From Phellopilus nigrolimitatus (taxonomy: Eukaryota; Basidiomycota; Agaricomycetes; Hymenochaetales; Hymenochaetaceae): 64,000 nucleotides of DNA. The notes under the pieces were generated by a model, which did no database searches, was not told the origin of the DNA, and was given only the letters and a program-made list of their open reading frames with translations. The stretch is from contig JAJOHG010000052.1 of assembly GCA_021029095.1 (NCBI GenBank), positions 62,001 through 126,000 of the forward strand, written 5' to 3'. Shown one piece after another: positions 1-12,635 of this stretch (positions are counted from its first letter, which is position 1; each line of letters begins with the position of its first letter). Made by a program: the position numbers and the translations under genes.

Positions 1-359
1 GCGTGGACCCATTGGCATGGTCAGATCCGTGGAACTTCCCACTGGTTGCTTCTGAAGCTTCCAAAGGTCAAGATTAGGGCCGGGCAGAGCAAGCTAAGAC
101 AAGACGAGGAGTGATGGCTAGAGAGATATGAATATAGGTCAGACCAGATGATATTGGGCGCGGATGGAAGTATTTTGCGAGCCTGCTCGGACACTCCAGC
201 AACGGCGATAATGAACGAGACAGAGCACGCAATTCAGTAAGTTCCCGTTGGGCGCATCATCTGGGCCTTCCTTATCAAACAGACGCTCTGTCGGGCCATG
301 TGCAAGCGAGCGTTTGACTCGATTACTCCCGTCCGTCAGCGCGCGCGCACGCGAGACTG

Positions 360-404
360 ATGATCTCGGACCACGCATCCGTCGAACTTGTCTTCGGGAA
401 ATAA
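360..404 (+). promoter_or_regulatory. Upstream ORF in the leader of the intact ABC transporter
   Basis: An ATG at 360 opens a 14-codon frame that stops at TAA 402-404, 75 bases before the proposed main start at 480. It is in frame with the transporter. In the inverted copy the corresponding ATG (38866) is not followed by a stop and reads through into the transporter, adding 37 residues. A regulatory role is inference; the stop and the frame relationship are read directly. Confidence 0.4.
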
Positions 405-479
405 GACCCTTCCCTTCTTGACTACCAACGACCACGATTACAAGGAGCGCGACGACTTGACGACTTGGATATTGCTGTT

Positions 480-3400
480 ATGTCCGTCTTTTGGACTCGC
501 GAGGGTCTTCTGTTCTTACCCCCTGCGTTTGCGGTCTTGTCTCTCGTACATATTTCTGTAAAACGATTGAACACCCTCTGGAGCTCTTCGAGAAATGCAC
601 ACAACGACAAAGCGTCAGATCACGAAGTATCTGCATCGACGGTCGTTGATAATAAACCCCAGAATCTAGGGGATGCCATAAAGGAACTGGACGGCTTAGC
701 CATTACACTATTCAGAGTTGCTAGGCTACTGGCTGTACTTGCATTGTTGTCATTAGAGGTCTTCGAGTTTAGCATCGGCGAAGGATCAAATGCGCGGTCG
801 TACCAGCCCCCATTTTACGTGCGTCAAACAGTATCTATATTTATCTACTTCAATTACAAATGAATTTTTTAAAAGATTTATGCTTTATTCTTGGCTACAT
901 TGTCTGTCGTAGCGGCGCAGAGATGGAGGGACGTCGTGTCGCTACAACTGGCTCTCCTTCTGCTGGTCGAATTTATGGTTTACTTCGTTTTGGACGCATG
1001 GCCGTATGCGACGTTGACCTCGACGCCATTCGACTCCGCTTCGGATCCTGTCACCTGGGTGCGGCTCTCCTTGCTCGCCATCGCAGGTATCATCATCCCA
1101 TTGATTATGCCGCGCCCTTTCCGACCGATGATGCCCGGGGTAATAATACCCCGTCAAGTCTATACTTAATTGTTGTACTGACGAGAGTGTAGGATGAGCC
1201 AAGTCTAGAAGACACCGTCAGTCTGCTGTCGCGTTATACGTATTCCTTCCTCGACAAGATTGTGTTCTACGCGTACCGTGTGCCGGACGTCACAATTGCC
1301 GACATGCCGCAAGTGCCCGCGCGCGAGCGGATCGAGGCTCTCGGACGGCGAGCCGTCGCGGCGATGGATCCGGTGGACCCGCAAGTTGGGAAACGGCACA
1401 TCATTCGGGGCGTGTTAAAACTATGGGGAAAAGACTATGCGCTCATGACTGCCTGGGTATGTCTGAAAGCCCTTAGTGATTTCGCGGGTCCGTATGGGAT
1501 GAAAAACTTACTTTCGTGCGTATGCGTCTGTGTTATCGAATCTTAAGGTGTAATACAATCGGCTGGCTTTTAGATATCTCGAGACGGGGACCCCGCCGAT
1601 GGACCTGCGCCCATGGGTATGGATTCTGGTCCTCACAGTCGGGCCGCTGCTTTCCGCGTGTATCTACACGCAGTTTCTCTACATCTCTGTGAGATTCGCA
1701 TTCGATTTCTTATTTGTCTGCTCAGACACTAATAGCCCACCGCAGTCACGTATGATCACCGAGGCCACGAGCGTGTATACATATCTCATCTTCCATCACG
1801 CGCTGCGGATCCGGCTGAAGAGTGACGCACTCGACGAGAAGGACGCGGGGAAAGCTAAGGACGCGGGGAAAGCTAAGAACGCTAAGAAAAACGCGGACAT
1901 AAGCACACAGGCATCTGCGACCCCCGCGACCACATATACAGAGACGACTGCGGGCGAGGAAGATGCGGTGCCGACAACAGCAGTCGCAAGCGACGCGGAG
2001 CCCGTCCCCGATGGCGGACACTCGAAAGAGAAGACTAGTCACCTGTTGGGAAAGATAAACAACCTGATTACGACGGACCTGGCGGCTGTCTCTGACTCAT
2101 ATCTTATCGTGTTCCTCCGTGCGTGCATCTTACACGGAGATGAAATGTCTATTTGTGCTGACGTCTTCTTAAATGTCATTTAGCGTCGGCATTCTTGCAG
2201 GTGGCTATCTCTGTCATCTTCTTATACAATGTATTGGGCTGGGGGTGAGTGTTTCATATTTGTTTTTTTGGTCGGAATTCGCTGCGAGTTAAGAATAAAT
2301 CGATTCTTGCACTTACAGCGCATTCGTCGGATTGGCCGTCATGATTATCTGTTCGCCTGTCCCCTTGTACCTGGGGAAGCTCATGGCAAAGGCGCAGCAA
2401 ATCAAGATGGGCATGGTAACGTATTTGTTTCTGTTTCTCAAAGCGTCTCTGATATTCGCCACTTAATTACAGACGGACAAGCGCGTGCAGGCAATAACAG
2501 AATGTGAGTATCTCCCTATAGCATGTCCTCCGAAGAGGACAAATAAATCAATGAGCGAATAACTGAGCAAATTCAATCAGCGCTTGGTGTGCTCCGGATG
2601 ATCAAGCTTTTCTCCTGGGAATCGTACATGCTCAAACAGCTTTCTCGAACCCGCGACCAGGAGCTCTCTAAGATCAGGCGCTTCAAAGTTCTCGACGCCG
2701 TGTTGATCTTCGCAAATCAGATGCTACCGCTTTTCGCAAAATTGACTGTGCTCTCCCTTTACGTTTGTGTTAACTCCCTTTCGAATCGGCTACCCACTGA
2801 TGAAATTTTCTTATAGACCCTTGTGACACAAGGAAATCTTTCAGGCGAGCCAGTCTTAAGCTCTGGTTGGTTTGATTGCTAATTGTGGGAATGCAGCATC
2901 TCGTATATTTTCCGCGCTCATGGTATGCTGAGAAATCAGTGCGATCAAATTTCTTACTAACCACTCGACTTAATAAAGGTTTTCAGAATGATGGAGGAGC
3001 AACTTTTCAACATCATGTACACAATCCCAGAATTAGTGCGAGGTGAGGGCTTTCTCGCTTCTCATAATAATTCTCATCTGAGCATGCATTGTGCGCGTTC
3101 GCCATACAGCCAGTGTTTCATATGGCCGGTACAACAATTTCCTAAACTCTGTGAGCATGCATCTCTTCCCAATAGCTAACTTGGATCTCAGTGTATCTTT
3201 CTCGTCGTAGACCGAACTCCTCAGCGAAGGCAACGCATTGTTTAAACGAACAGGAGAAGAGGAGCAAGTTATTTCCGAGCATCCGGACAATGATACGATC
3301 GGCTTTAAAGCCTGCACGTTCTCCTGGGACTCTTTTTCTGAGCACAGAGAATCTACCGTTCCACGGAAGCATCACACTCGCAAACAGTTTCACCTCCGTT

Positions 3401-6400
3401 TCGACGATGAAGTCACCTTCCAGCGTGGTCATATCAACATCATCGTTGGACCGACTGCCGCTGGAAAGGTGCGCAGGATAGCTTACTGGTCGTAATAGTC
3501 TTCTAACTCTTCAGCCCTATCATAGACTTCCATCTTGATGGCGCTTTTAGGAGAGATGTACTATAAGCCGCATGGCATCGGCTCGTGGTACAATTTACCC
3601 CGAGAGGCGGGGATTGCGTATGCTCCTCAGGAGACTTGGGTGTTAAATGAAACGATTAGGGTATGCTCATCCACTTATCAACTCAATGACGCTGAGGTTT
3701 GAGTCGTAATTCTACTAAAGGAAAACATTCTTTTCGGAGAGCCTTATGACGAAGAGCGATACAAAAAGGGTAAGGAGATGTTACAATGAGTGAGAAGAGA
3801 TCAAGCTTAGCATGGTCATTTCAAAATAAGTTTTGAATCAATGCGCGTTGGAGCGAGACCTCGGTCTGTGGGAAGCTGGTGATCTTACCGAAGTCGGTGA
3901 GAAAGGCCTTACTCTCAGGTAAGTCAACGCGCTTTCATATTGAAAGCTTTCACTCATGTCATACCCGATTTAGTGGAGGCCAAAAGGTATATAGGAAAAA
4001 TTGGATATAATAAGGAAACCAGCTGACAGTCAATCAGGCACGAGTGACGCTTGCTCGCGCACTGTACTCGTCGGCTGCGATTCTTTTGCTTGATGACGTC
4101 TTGGCCGCACTCGATGTCCACACAGCAAAATGGATTGCAAACAAGGCCCTTCAAGGCGACCTAGTCAAAGGACGAACGATCCTTCTCGTCACACACAACA
4201 TTGCTCTCACCGCGGGCATCGCGAAGCATGTCGTAGTTCTCGGAAGACAAGGGAAGGTGTCTGCGCAAGGTCCTGTCTCCGAAATTCTCAAGAAGGACTC
4301 GCGCCTGCGAGCCCAGGTAGAAAAGGAGCGCGAGGAGGTTGAGGAAGATATCGAGACTAAGCTGGATGAGGACACGGAAGGCAAAGATGACGCGAAGACG
4401 TCGGCGGGAAAGCTTGTCGTTGCTGAGGAAAAGGCGATGGGCCGTGTGGAGATGGCTGCAATCATGCTATACGTCGGTGGTGTGGGCGGGCCGTTGATCT
4501 GGACATTGATTTTAGGGACTCGATGGGTTGGAGCGCTCATGATGATTTTCCAGGTATGGTTCGTGGGCTACTGGTCGAACCAGTATTTGAAGTATCCAGC
4601 ATCGGAGGTGCCCGTACTGAAGTGAGTAGAGACGTTCTTGTTTCGCAACGATGTAGAGCTTACTTCTCGAGCATTCTATAGGTTCCTTGGATTTTACGCT
4701 TTGGCCAGCACTTCTGGATATTTCATCGAACTTGTATCAGAACTTGCTTTTGTCCTCAGATCTTTGCGAGCTTCGAAACTTATCTATACTAGTTTGCTTG
4801 AAAGCATTTTCACTGCTCCATTTAGGCAAGAGACATATTGCACTGAATGCTCGGATGCACGCTAACTTTTGGTTCAGATGGCTGGATGTGACTCCAGTTG
4901 GACGGATCGTTACGAGGTACTTTCAATCCAGGGTCAAATTGTTTCAGGATCTTATAGCACACTTATCAGGTGCACACAAGACACGAGTACCATCGACGAT
5001 GAGCTTGCACTAATGTCGTCTCCTTTGATATCGGTCACAATCGACCTTATTTGTCTGTTCTTCGCGGCTGTATTCATGGTTGGCTGGTATGCTCTAATAC
5101 CAGGCCTTGTCGTTGCAATTCTGGGAGGTTTTCTCGGTCGGGTATACCTAAAATGTCAAATATGTATAAGACGAGAGATGAGGTACGTGATAATACTTAA
5201 TGCACATAGGGCTATCGGTACTAACTGTCTGTAGTAATGCAAAAGCCCCTGTCATGACACAAGTAGGGACTGCTTTAGCCGGCCTGCGTACGCTCTCTAT
5301 CATATCGTTTATTTCGTTCATTTCATTTGTCTGACCAAACTATTATAGCGTCAATCAGGGCTTACAATGCTCAGGAGCTTTTTCGTTTCGAGCTTCACAA
5401 GCGTATCAACACGTACACTCGAACAGCACTCACTTTTTACGATATCAATCGCTGGGTGTCTATTCGCGTAGATAGCTTAGGCGCAATATTTGCGGGTGTC
5501 GTGTCAACCTACCTTGTTTACGGAGGTCTAGTAGAGGCGGGCTTTGCAGGCTTCACGTTGTCCATTATTTTATCGTTTACTCGCCTGATATTGACTTGGG
5601 TTCGATATTACAATCTTGTGGAGATTCAAGGTCAGCATTGTTTGGTTTGTTTAGATGAATAACTCATGAAAGTTATTTGTTGTTAGCCAATAGGTTTGTC
5701 GTATTGAATAAGCCACTGTGTAGGCAACTACTTATACCTTATTCCACAGCCTTGAACGAATGCTCGATTTCTTGCGCATTGACCACGAGCCGAAGTCAGT
5801 TGACAGCGGAAAGCCTCCTGCGTATTGGCCGTCGAGTGGGAATCTCAGAGTTGAGAAGCTATCGGCTCGATACTCAGACGGTGAGTCAGATGGACGGTTT
5901 ATAAGCTCCAATGAATTTAGACTACTTTTCTAGACTCACCCGAGGTGCTGCGCGGTATCTCATTTGAGGTGCAGTCTGGCGAACGTGTAGGGATTGGTCC
6001 GTCATTTATTTATTTCATCTAAGAGACATTTCATTTAATCTCGCGCTTGCAGTCGGAAGAACCGGTGCTGGTAGGCTTTTATTCCGACATGCCTGTCGTT
6101 TCATAGTTGACACTCTAGGCAGGAAAGTCCAGCATCGCTTTGGCTTTGCTCCGGGCCATCAAAACGACTGGAAAAGTCTATTTCGATGGCCTTGCAACTG
6201 ACGAAATGAACCTGGATGCGCTGCGCTCGAATGTCACGCTTATCCCGCAACAGCCTGAACTCATTCATGGAACTCTGCGTGAGAACCTCGATCCGTTGGA
6301 ACAACTTGATGATGCATCTTTAAACGACGCCCTGCGCGCGGCAGGCTTTTTCGATGTGAAGGAATCTGTCTCGAAGCAGCATGATAACCAGCAGGGACAG

Positions 6401-6966
6401 GTTGATCCGACAAATAGAAATGAAACTGGTGCAGAGGGAGATCCGGATGGCGCTGAGACGAACGTAAACGCGAGAATAGGTCTGGACACCATGGTGGAGA
6501 GCGGCGGAACGAATTTCTCTCTGGGCCAGCGCCAGATCATCGCTCTTGCGCGCGCTATTGTCAGAAGAAGTAAACTTCTCATATTGGACGAGGCTACTGC
6601 TGCCATAGGTAAGCCACTGAGCTGTATCTATGTTGAGATGAAGACTGAAGAAAGGCCAATGGCAGATTACGACACCGACGCTGCCATCCAGAAGACCTTG
6701 CGCACGGAATTTAGTAAGGACACGACGTTCATCACCATCGCCCATCGTCTACAGACCATCATGGACTATGATAAAATAGTAAGCTGTTATCCTATACTCT
6801 ATGAATTTGGCTGATAATTTCATCTCAGATGGTTCTCGACGCTGGGAAGTTGGTTGAGTTTGACAGCCCGAAGAACCTTCTCGAGAAAGAGAGCGGTCTT
6901 CTCCGCGCTCTTGTAGATGAAAGCGACGACCGTGATGTCCTCTTAAAACTTGCTGGGATGCAGTGA
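480..6966 (+). CDS. ABCC/MRP-type full-size ABC transporter
   Basis: This is a membrane ATPase with the layout TMD1-NBD1-TMD2-NBD2, preceded by a short extra N-terminal hydrophobic region, as in the multidrug-resistance-associated (ABCC) family. Such proteins export or sequester conjugates and drugs across the plasma or vacuolar membrane; the substrate cannot be told here. About twenty short introns interrupt it. NBD1 shows Walker A GPTAAGK (near 3460), signature LSGGQ (near 3970) and Walker B LLLDD. The residue after the Walker B Asp is Asp instead of Glu, as is usual in NBD1 of ABCC proteins. NBD2 shows Walker A GRTGAGKSS (near 6055-6125), signature FSLGQ and Walker B LLILDEAT (near 6585). 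The frame stays open through all predicted exons to TGA 6964-6966. The ATG at 480 was chosen because it is conserved in the inverted copy (38755) and the frame upstream is closed by TAA. One intron (about 4829-4878) appears to use a GC donor. Confidence 0.9.
1842..1877 (+). repeat. Two tandem copies of an 18-base unit inside the ABC transporter
   Basis: The unit GACGCGGGGAAAGCTAAG occurs twice in a row and encodes DAGKAK twice, in the charged linker after the first membrane helices. The inverted copy lacks the duplication, so this is an expansion in one paralogue or a contraction in the other. The frame is kept. Confidence 0.75.
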
Positions 6967-7030
6967 ATTGTTCTCGAAACGTGTACATATGTGGGTCCTT
7001 ATTTTGGTTAGTTGGTTCGAAATCAAACAG

Positions 7031-8416
7031 TCAATCTCGGCTAGGGATTAGAATGCCAGTGATGTCGATCTCCAACGCTGATTCTTTAAGTACGCCTGTT
7101 TTTGTCCCCTGTCACTACGAATGAACCCTTTAAGCGCGTTCTCTGGAGATAAAGGCATTTTACTGCGTTTGGGAAATCCTTATCAGTCGTACAACAAATT
7201 GACTGAGCGCAAACAGACATGATTACACGACGCGTGTCGTGCACACAGAATCCTCGTCAATTTCATGTCCTATGGAAAACTCCGCAAGAATTTAAAAATG
7301 GGGGCTGTCTGGTCTCATGAAGCTTACCAGTCGCGCTCCTATGACACAGTCGAGTTTCTTCGGCGTTTATGGGCATACGTGCAGTAGCGATGTCACTCCT
7401 TGTCCTTTTTGCTTGTTTCGGCTCAGGCAACTTTTCTTTTTTTCGACTGACAATATTCTTGGAAACCACTGTACAGAACATTTACTGACATTGCGAAGTA
7501 CAAGGTGGTGATTGGTCTGAGAGACTTGGCTTATCCGGGGACGTGGTCTGGTTGAACTCGAAGGTATGATCAACATCCGAGTCAAAACTGTGAGCATGAT
7601 GCGTTATATAATATGCTTATGGACCCGACAGTCCTCACTTGAGCTTTTTCTTTTTATGAAACCCGAGGGCTAATGGATCACGCTTAGCTTAATTCTATGA
7701 TATCTAACAAGTGATACGCAAGAACCAATAGTGCGAGCATTTTTAAGTGATCGAAATTACAGCAAACTTACCCTCGGAGGTTAAGCTAAGGTTTACAAAA
7801 ACAGATTTTTGTATGATAAAAACGTAAGGGATTCAGGACATTGATCCTGTCATCGTCACTTAAATCGAGAAAAGTAGGCAAATCCGGGAGCAAATATACG
7901 CGAAATGGAGATTCAAGAGCTAGTCAATGTTAGTTCCCAATAGGACATCGACGATACTTGGCAGGCCTGTACGATACTTTACACAGAACGCAGAAATTGT
8001 CGAAAACATGGCAGCGTCTTACAGAAAAGAAGTCGAGTCAGCCCGCAAACTTATGTAATCTTCAGTCACAGCCGATTACGTGTATGAGCTTCCCTCAACA
8101 CTCAACAGCCGCGACATGAACTGCTGCTCTCACTCGCGATGAAGGATCCAAGGAGAGCTCGGAGACGTGCCAAATTTGCATGATATCTGCATGGAAATTT
8201 GCGATGTGTAGGTAATATGAGGTGGCTGACCGCGGACGTCATCTACTTTGGATTCTCGAATGAGTCGATCGAGTACCTGTGCGGCTGACAGACTACTTAT
8301 GAACGACGTTACTGTTCATACTGGCTCACATCTTTCATTCCTCCAGCCTCTACCATTACTGCTTGATCGCGTCTTTCCTTTCTTCAGTCTCCCATCACAC
8401 TCCTTTCGCGATCGAC
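7031..8416. other. Intergenic region, no gene seen
   Basis: About 1.4 kb between the ABC transporter and the membrane protein. Only short chance reading frames on both strands, without splice-linked continuations. No repeat or RNA gene was recognised. The last 150 bases, which are pyrimidine-rich, probably hold the promoter of the downstream gene. Confidence 0.5.
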
Positions 8417-9633
8417 ATGTTTCTGCCTCCCGACAGTACTAGCCAAGGTACTGGGGCTGATGAGAACAGCATCTATACAAGCGCCGACGGACATGCGACC
8501 ACACAGGGCCTTTCTGATCAGGATAAGCTCATCGGCTGTGAGTCACACCATACTTCAGCAAGAGTTCTTATTTTTTCTCAAAGTCAGTTGCCATAGTCTC
8601 TTCCATCGCGCTCGGTGTTATAGCCTTCGTGGTCTTCATGTGCTACTACTGCTCCCCGTTCGTCCGCGAGCGCCGAAATGCAAAAGCTGCAAAAAAGCGC
8701 AAAGCCCTCCTCAAGCCTTTTGCGATTGACCCCGAAAAGCTGCCTAAGGATACGGGCAATCCATCGAATCTTACTAGCGAAAATGGTTTCATCGAGCCGG
8801 AGACGCCCAGTTGCACACTTTCTAGAGATTCACTTGGAGTCACAAAAGCCAGACAGGACAGCACTCCTTTTGACATGCAACTTCTTTATCACTTTCCGTC
8901 ACCCCCTCGGGCGGGCGTGAGTTTATCTCCCACGTATTCAGATCCTCAGTCTCCCTTCTCCGGTGTAGCCGTCTCTAGGTCTTTCGAAAAACTGTTCTGG
9001 TCTTCATCCCACCTCAACCTTGTTCCACCCGAGCACGCGTCTCCCTGTCTATCTTCTAAATCTAGTACTTGTGTGGACTCTCCCTCTGTCGGGCTACCCT
9101 TCCTGCAATCGCTCTCCGGCTCTGTGGTACAAGACAGAGACAAAGCTTTTGTCTCTCCATCGCAGCTCTCGTTCTCTTGTCCTAGTGGACCTTCAACTCC
9201 AACAAGTCCAATGAACTCGCCTCGATTGGAAACCCTGCCTACCAATCATGTTTACGGAACCGTACTCCCTCGTTCCCCATCGCCCGGCATGCATTCTTTC
9301 CCCTCGGCATCAAAAGGACATGTTGACAACATCGGCCTGAGCCCGAAGAGCCTTCCCTACATCCACTCGAGCTCAGCTCCTAATCTCAGCCGCAATACCG
9401 GCGCCGTGCTAGCCCGAGCGGAATCTCAGTCGCAGACGCCTTGCAACACCAGCGCGAGTCCCGCGTGCTACCAGTCGCTCCGCGTGCGCGAGTCCGTCTT
9501 CGCGCGTGCTTCGAAATATGCGTGGGGGCTTGTTGGCGCCGCGGGAGCACGCCCAGCATGCGCGCAGAAAGGTACGGAGTTGCAGTTCGAAATGGTGAAG
9601 GAGCAGAAGCGTAGGAGCGTGCTGTTTTGGTAG
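8417..9633 (+). CDS. Single-pass membrane protein with Ser/Pro-rich cytoplasmic tail
   Basis: Function unknown. Two exons: the first starts at ATG 8417 (MFLPPDSTSQ) and ends near 8534 at a GTGAGT donor; the second starts near 8598 and runs open to TAG 9631-9633. The protein has a short Ser/Thr/Gly/Asp-rich N-terminus without a clear signal peptide. One hydrophobic helix follows (SSIALGVIAFVVFMCYY), then a strongly basic stretch (RERRNAKAAKKRK) that would sit on the cytoplasmic side by the positive-inside rule. The remaining roughly 300 residues are rich in Ser and Pro with many SP/TP pairs, and are probably disordered and phosphorylated. This layout is common among basidiomycete signal-anchor proteins of unknown role. 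The topology is an inference from composition; no family was recognised. Confidence 0.7.
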
Positions 9634-10038
9634 ACTCTTCACCATGACAGTGCGTCGCAAGTGTATTTTTATCAATCTCAATTCCTGGGTATATCTGTGT
9701 TGCGTATAGATGTGGATGCTGATATTTGCATCAGTTGTGTCGACTGGTTTCTGCTATATGTTTCGGTCTTCTGAAAACTGGGCTTTTGTTCAATCACCTG
9801 ACATCTAGTCGCTAGCACTTCGGCAAGACATAAATGGTTGCCCGTATAAATACGGACCCTTTACATCTTCCGACTCGTCTGCTTAGTTTCTTGAATTTCT
9901 GTTCCTCTCTTGAAAGTCGTGGACACTACAACCTAAGCATTCGTTGTAATAATATTATGTAATGCCATCCGCACGTCGTTTGCTGTTGCGGCTTAAGTAA
10001 GTACCTTGGCTAAACAGGACCGCCATTGACACAGAGGA

Positions 10039-11855
10039 ATGGGTTCCCCGAGCAAGCCGGAGTTGTATGTGCCATCGTTCCGATACGCATTGACATGTCG
10101 CTGATTGTTCTTCATAATCAAGAGGAGATGCGGTTGGAAGTAGTGGCGAGCCGTCAGTGCACCTGTTTATGTGTCTTAGATTCCAGCTTGACGCACTTCA
10201 TATTGCAAAGCGCATCAACGGAAAAGTGAGTGCTAACACCTTGTATCCTCTGGCTTGTATTAAACGATTTCAAGACTCACTTCATTCATGTTCAAGTATA
10301 TGATCTTACCTATCTCTGCCGTTTATGGCTCAATATTGATTTTGCAGTGGCACCAAGATATCGTACGTACGCTATCACTTCGTTGTTTTATTATGTCGCT
10401 GACCCGCCTTCAGTTCTTTTGAAGAAGCGAAAGTCAAGCTTAAGGAAGCTACCTCGTGAGCGGGAGCATAATTGCGCATCGTATTTTTAAATTATTAATT
10501 TGGCGTTAGAACCACACCCATGCCGACCATGCCCGCTTCAGCGTTAGTCGAATATCCTGCGAAAATTAAGAACTCACTCAAGATTGCCATCAGAGTATCC
10601 ATACACGTGGGAAAATGGCGCTCGTGGGCAACGTCTATCCCTGTCGGGTTTCCTCAGCATGATCTATCTGGTCATCCTGAGCTCGAAAAGGTTCGTAGAG
10701 AACCCAGGACTATCAAGGAGAAAATCAGATATCCTCATGCTCTCCAGAATATTATGGTCAGATTCACTCCTCCTGTGCTCGTATAGATTATTAATGTCTG
10801 TCTTCCAGTCTCACGACAACATGGGATACAATATAAAGTTTACTAATGCCATTCGTAACTGGGCGCAGACTATCCAGCCTGATCTATTCGAACCCGAGGA
10901 TATCAATGATAAATCTTTCTCAACAATGTTGTACATTTTGATTCAAGCATGGAGTTTGATCGTCGATTCGACCGGGAGAGGAGAAAAAGAGTTTTCGACG
11001 AGAAGAGGATCGGATTTGATTATTGAACTTGCATTCAAGATACGAACGGATGGACAGCATGACGTTCTGTAAGATCAATTTCTTCTCTTTATCGGATACC
11101 CTTTAATTATGATTGGCTAGTTTTGAAGAGGAAGTTGTTCTCCCGTTGCCTCAAGAAAATTTTGCATTCTGAGTTCCAACTGCTACTGCGAACGTCATCA
11201 TCGTCAAAAAATTGTCTTCCGAATGGCAAAAACTACTCGAAGAAAGTGCAACACGTTCGAGGAAAATGACGGAATGGCACAGGCTCTATTGGACGTGCGA
11301 TACTGCCAGACCCGTCACCGTGTCCACCTTTGCGGTCGAGTCGAAGCGTGAGCTGAGACCAGCATTGAATCAACTAGCCATGTGTTTCGTCGGACTGCAG
11401 TATCAGCGTCGTGCTATCTGTCTTCCGGATAAGTTCATCTACGGGGCCACAGTTGTTGAGGGGGAACTCACGCTGTTCGCATCGAAGTGGGCGAATGTTA
11501 CAAACGGTGATGAGTGGGACATACAACCGGTTCGTCTCAAGCAGTTCATGTCTAGTAATTTCCTTAACTCAAATTTCAGACTACGTTCACGCCCGGTTTT
11601 AAATGGAACTTAACCAGGCCTTCCGAAGCCATCGAATGTTTTCTTTTCTTGTGCGCTCTATCCGATCGCATCCACTCGGATTTCGAGGAGAAGATGCGGA
11701 TTATAGACAAAGTATCAGTTGGTCAGGCGGTAGAGACAAATTTCGAATTGCCATCATGGCGTTTTTTGTACTCAAGAGCAAGATCTGCGTACCATTCGGA
11801 TGACGAGATGATTGACACAGAAAGCGAAGGAGAACTTTCTCGTGGGTCGGATTGA
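10039..11855 (+). CDS. Multi-exon protein of unknown function, possibly broken
   Basis: No family recognised. The best-supported exons are about 10509-10780 (frame of MPTMPASALVEYPAKIKNSL), 10809-11069 (SHDNMGYNIKFTNAIRNWAQ), 11123-11530 and 11579-11855 (TTFTPGFKWNLTRPSEAIEC), joined by plausible GT-AG introns. An acidic tail (DDEMIDTESEGELS) precedes the stop at 11853-11855. Further coding-like pieces upstream (10190-10220, 10295-10360, 10425-10460) suggest earlier exons, and an ATG at 10039 is a possible start, but these joins are uncertain. In the third supported exon an in-frame TGA lies at 11170-11172 between two stretches that otherwise look continuously coding. This may be a nonsense mutation or a misplaced intron boundary, so the locus could be a young pseudogene. 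Confidence 0.45.
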
Positions 11856-12635
11856 CGGGTTACCGCCCAGCGATCGTGCCGCTGGATGCCGATTATATCC
11901 ATGAAGCAGGCTTGGACAAAGAAGAGAGGTCCGGACCCGGGTACCTGGCGTCTGTGGATACATGGAGGCGACGGCAGGGATTTGCACCCTAGTTAGCTAT
12001 GAAGACCGGGATATTTCCTTCATTCCCATTCAGGTAGAAGTTCTCATGTCCAAAATTCGTCCTTTGATCGCTCTTGCACATTTCCTGTTCTCTCGTTGTA
12101 CAGTATCTTCCTGCTAAAAGAGATTGCCTGTGAACCTAATTATGCGCTGGGATCTATATAATCATATACGTGTCCCGGTGATTACATACCGAAGCGGCGA
12201 AGCCCCATTTCACTGCCGCCTTCTGACCCTTTACGGCGCTGACTTGACCCTTTCTGGACGAGTGTGGCACACGTAGAGGGATTGTCGATCAGCAAGTACT
12301 CAAGTTCAGATTAGAGAACGGCAGCCAAAACTGTCAAAAACGACAACAAATTCAATTTCCCAGCCACACTAGCTGCGCGTCGTTAGAGATGAAGACATCT
12401 TTCGAGAACTTAGGCGCACATAGTTGAAACAGAGAAGACAATTCAAATCAAGTTCGTCCGAAGCCAGTCCAAACGAAAATATACATGAATGTCTTAGACG
12501 AGAAGTAATTGTCCATTGTTCGCGCATCAAGTCCATTTCAACCCCGTTTTTCTTCCCATCGCTGCTGCGATATCCACGCCCGACCATTGTCTCCTATACC
12601 ATCAAACAATCCGTCGGGTCAGGATCACCGCCCGC
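11856..12635. other. Intergenic region, no gene seen
   Basis: Tail-to-tail interval between the unknown protein and the repeat precursor. Several short frames occur but none has coding character or splice-linked neighbours. It probably holds the 3' untranslated regions of both genes. Confidence 0.45.

Larger units (their letters stand above)
1..7030 (+). repeat. Left arm of a large inverted repeat carrying the ABC transporter
   Basis: The sequence from the left window edge to about 7030 recurs in reverse complement at about 33311-39178. Similarity includes exons, introns, the 5' leader and about 60 bases past the stop codon, then fades near 7022-7030. Because similarity already exists at position 1, the arm continues outside the window and its outer end cannot be placed. 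The arms are separated by about 26 kb of unrelated genes. Over the 224-codon stretch of the second ATPase domain (including one translated intron piece) the two translations differ at 11 positions. Confidence 0.9.

Noticed and set aside
7012..7030. GGTTCGAAATC resembling a tRNA B box
   Set aside because: No A box upstream and no acceptor stem; it is part of the transporter 3' flank at the end of the inverted repeat.
7230..7240. ACGCGT in the intergenic region after the ABC transporter
   Set aside because: A single 6-base palindrome is expected about every 4 kb, and it lies far from any start codon.
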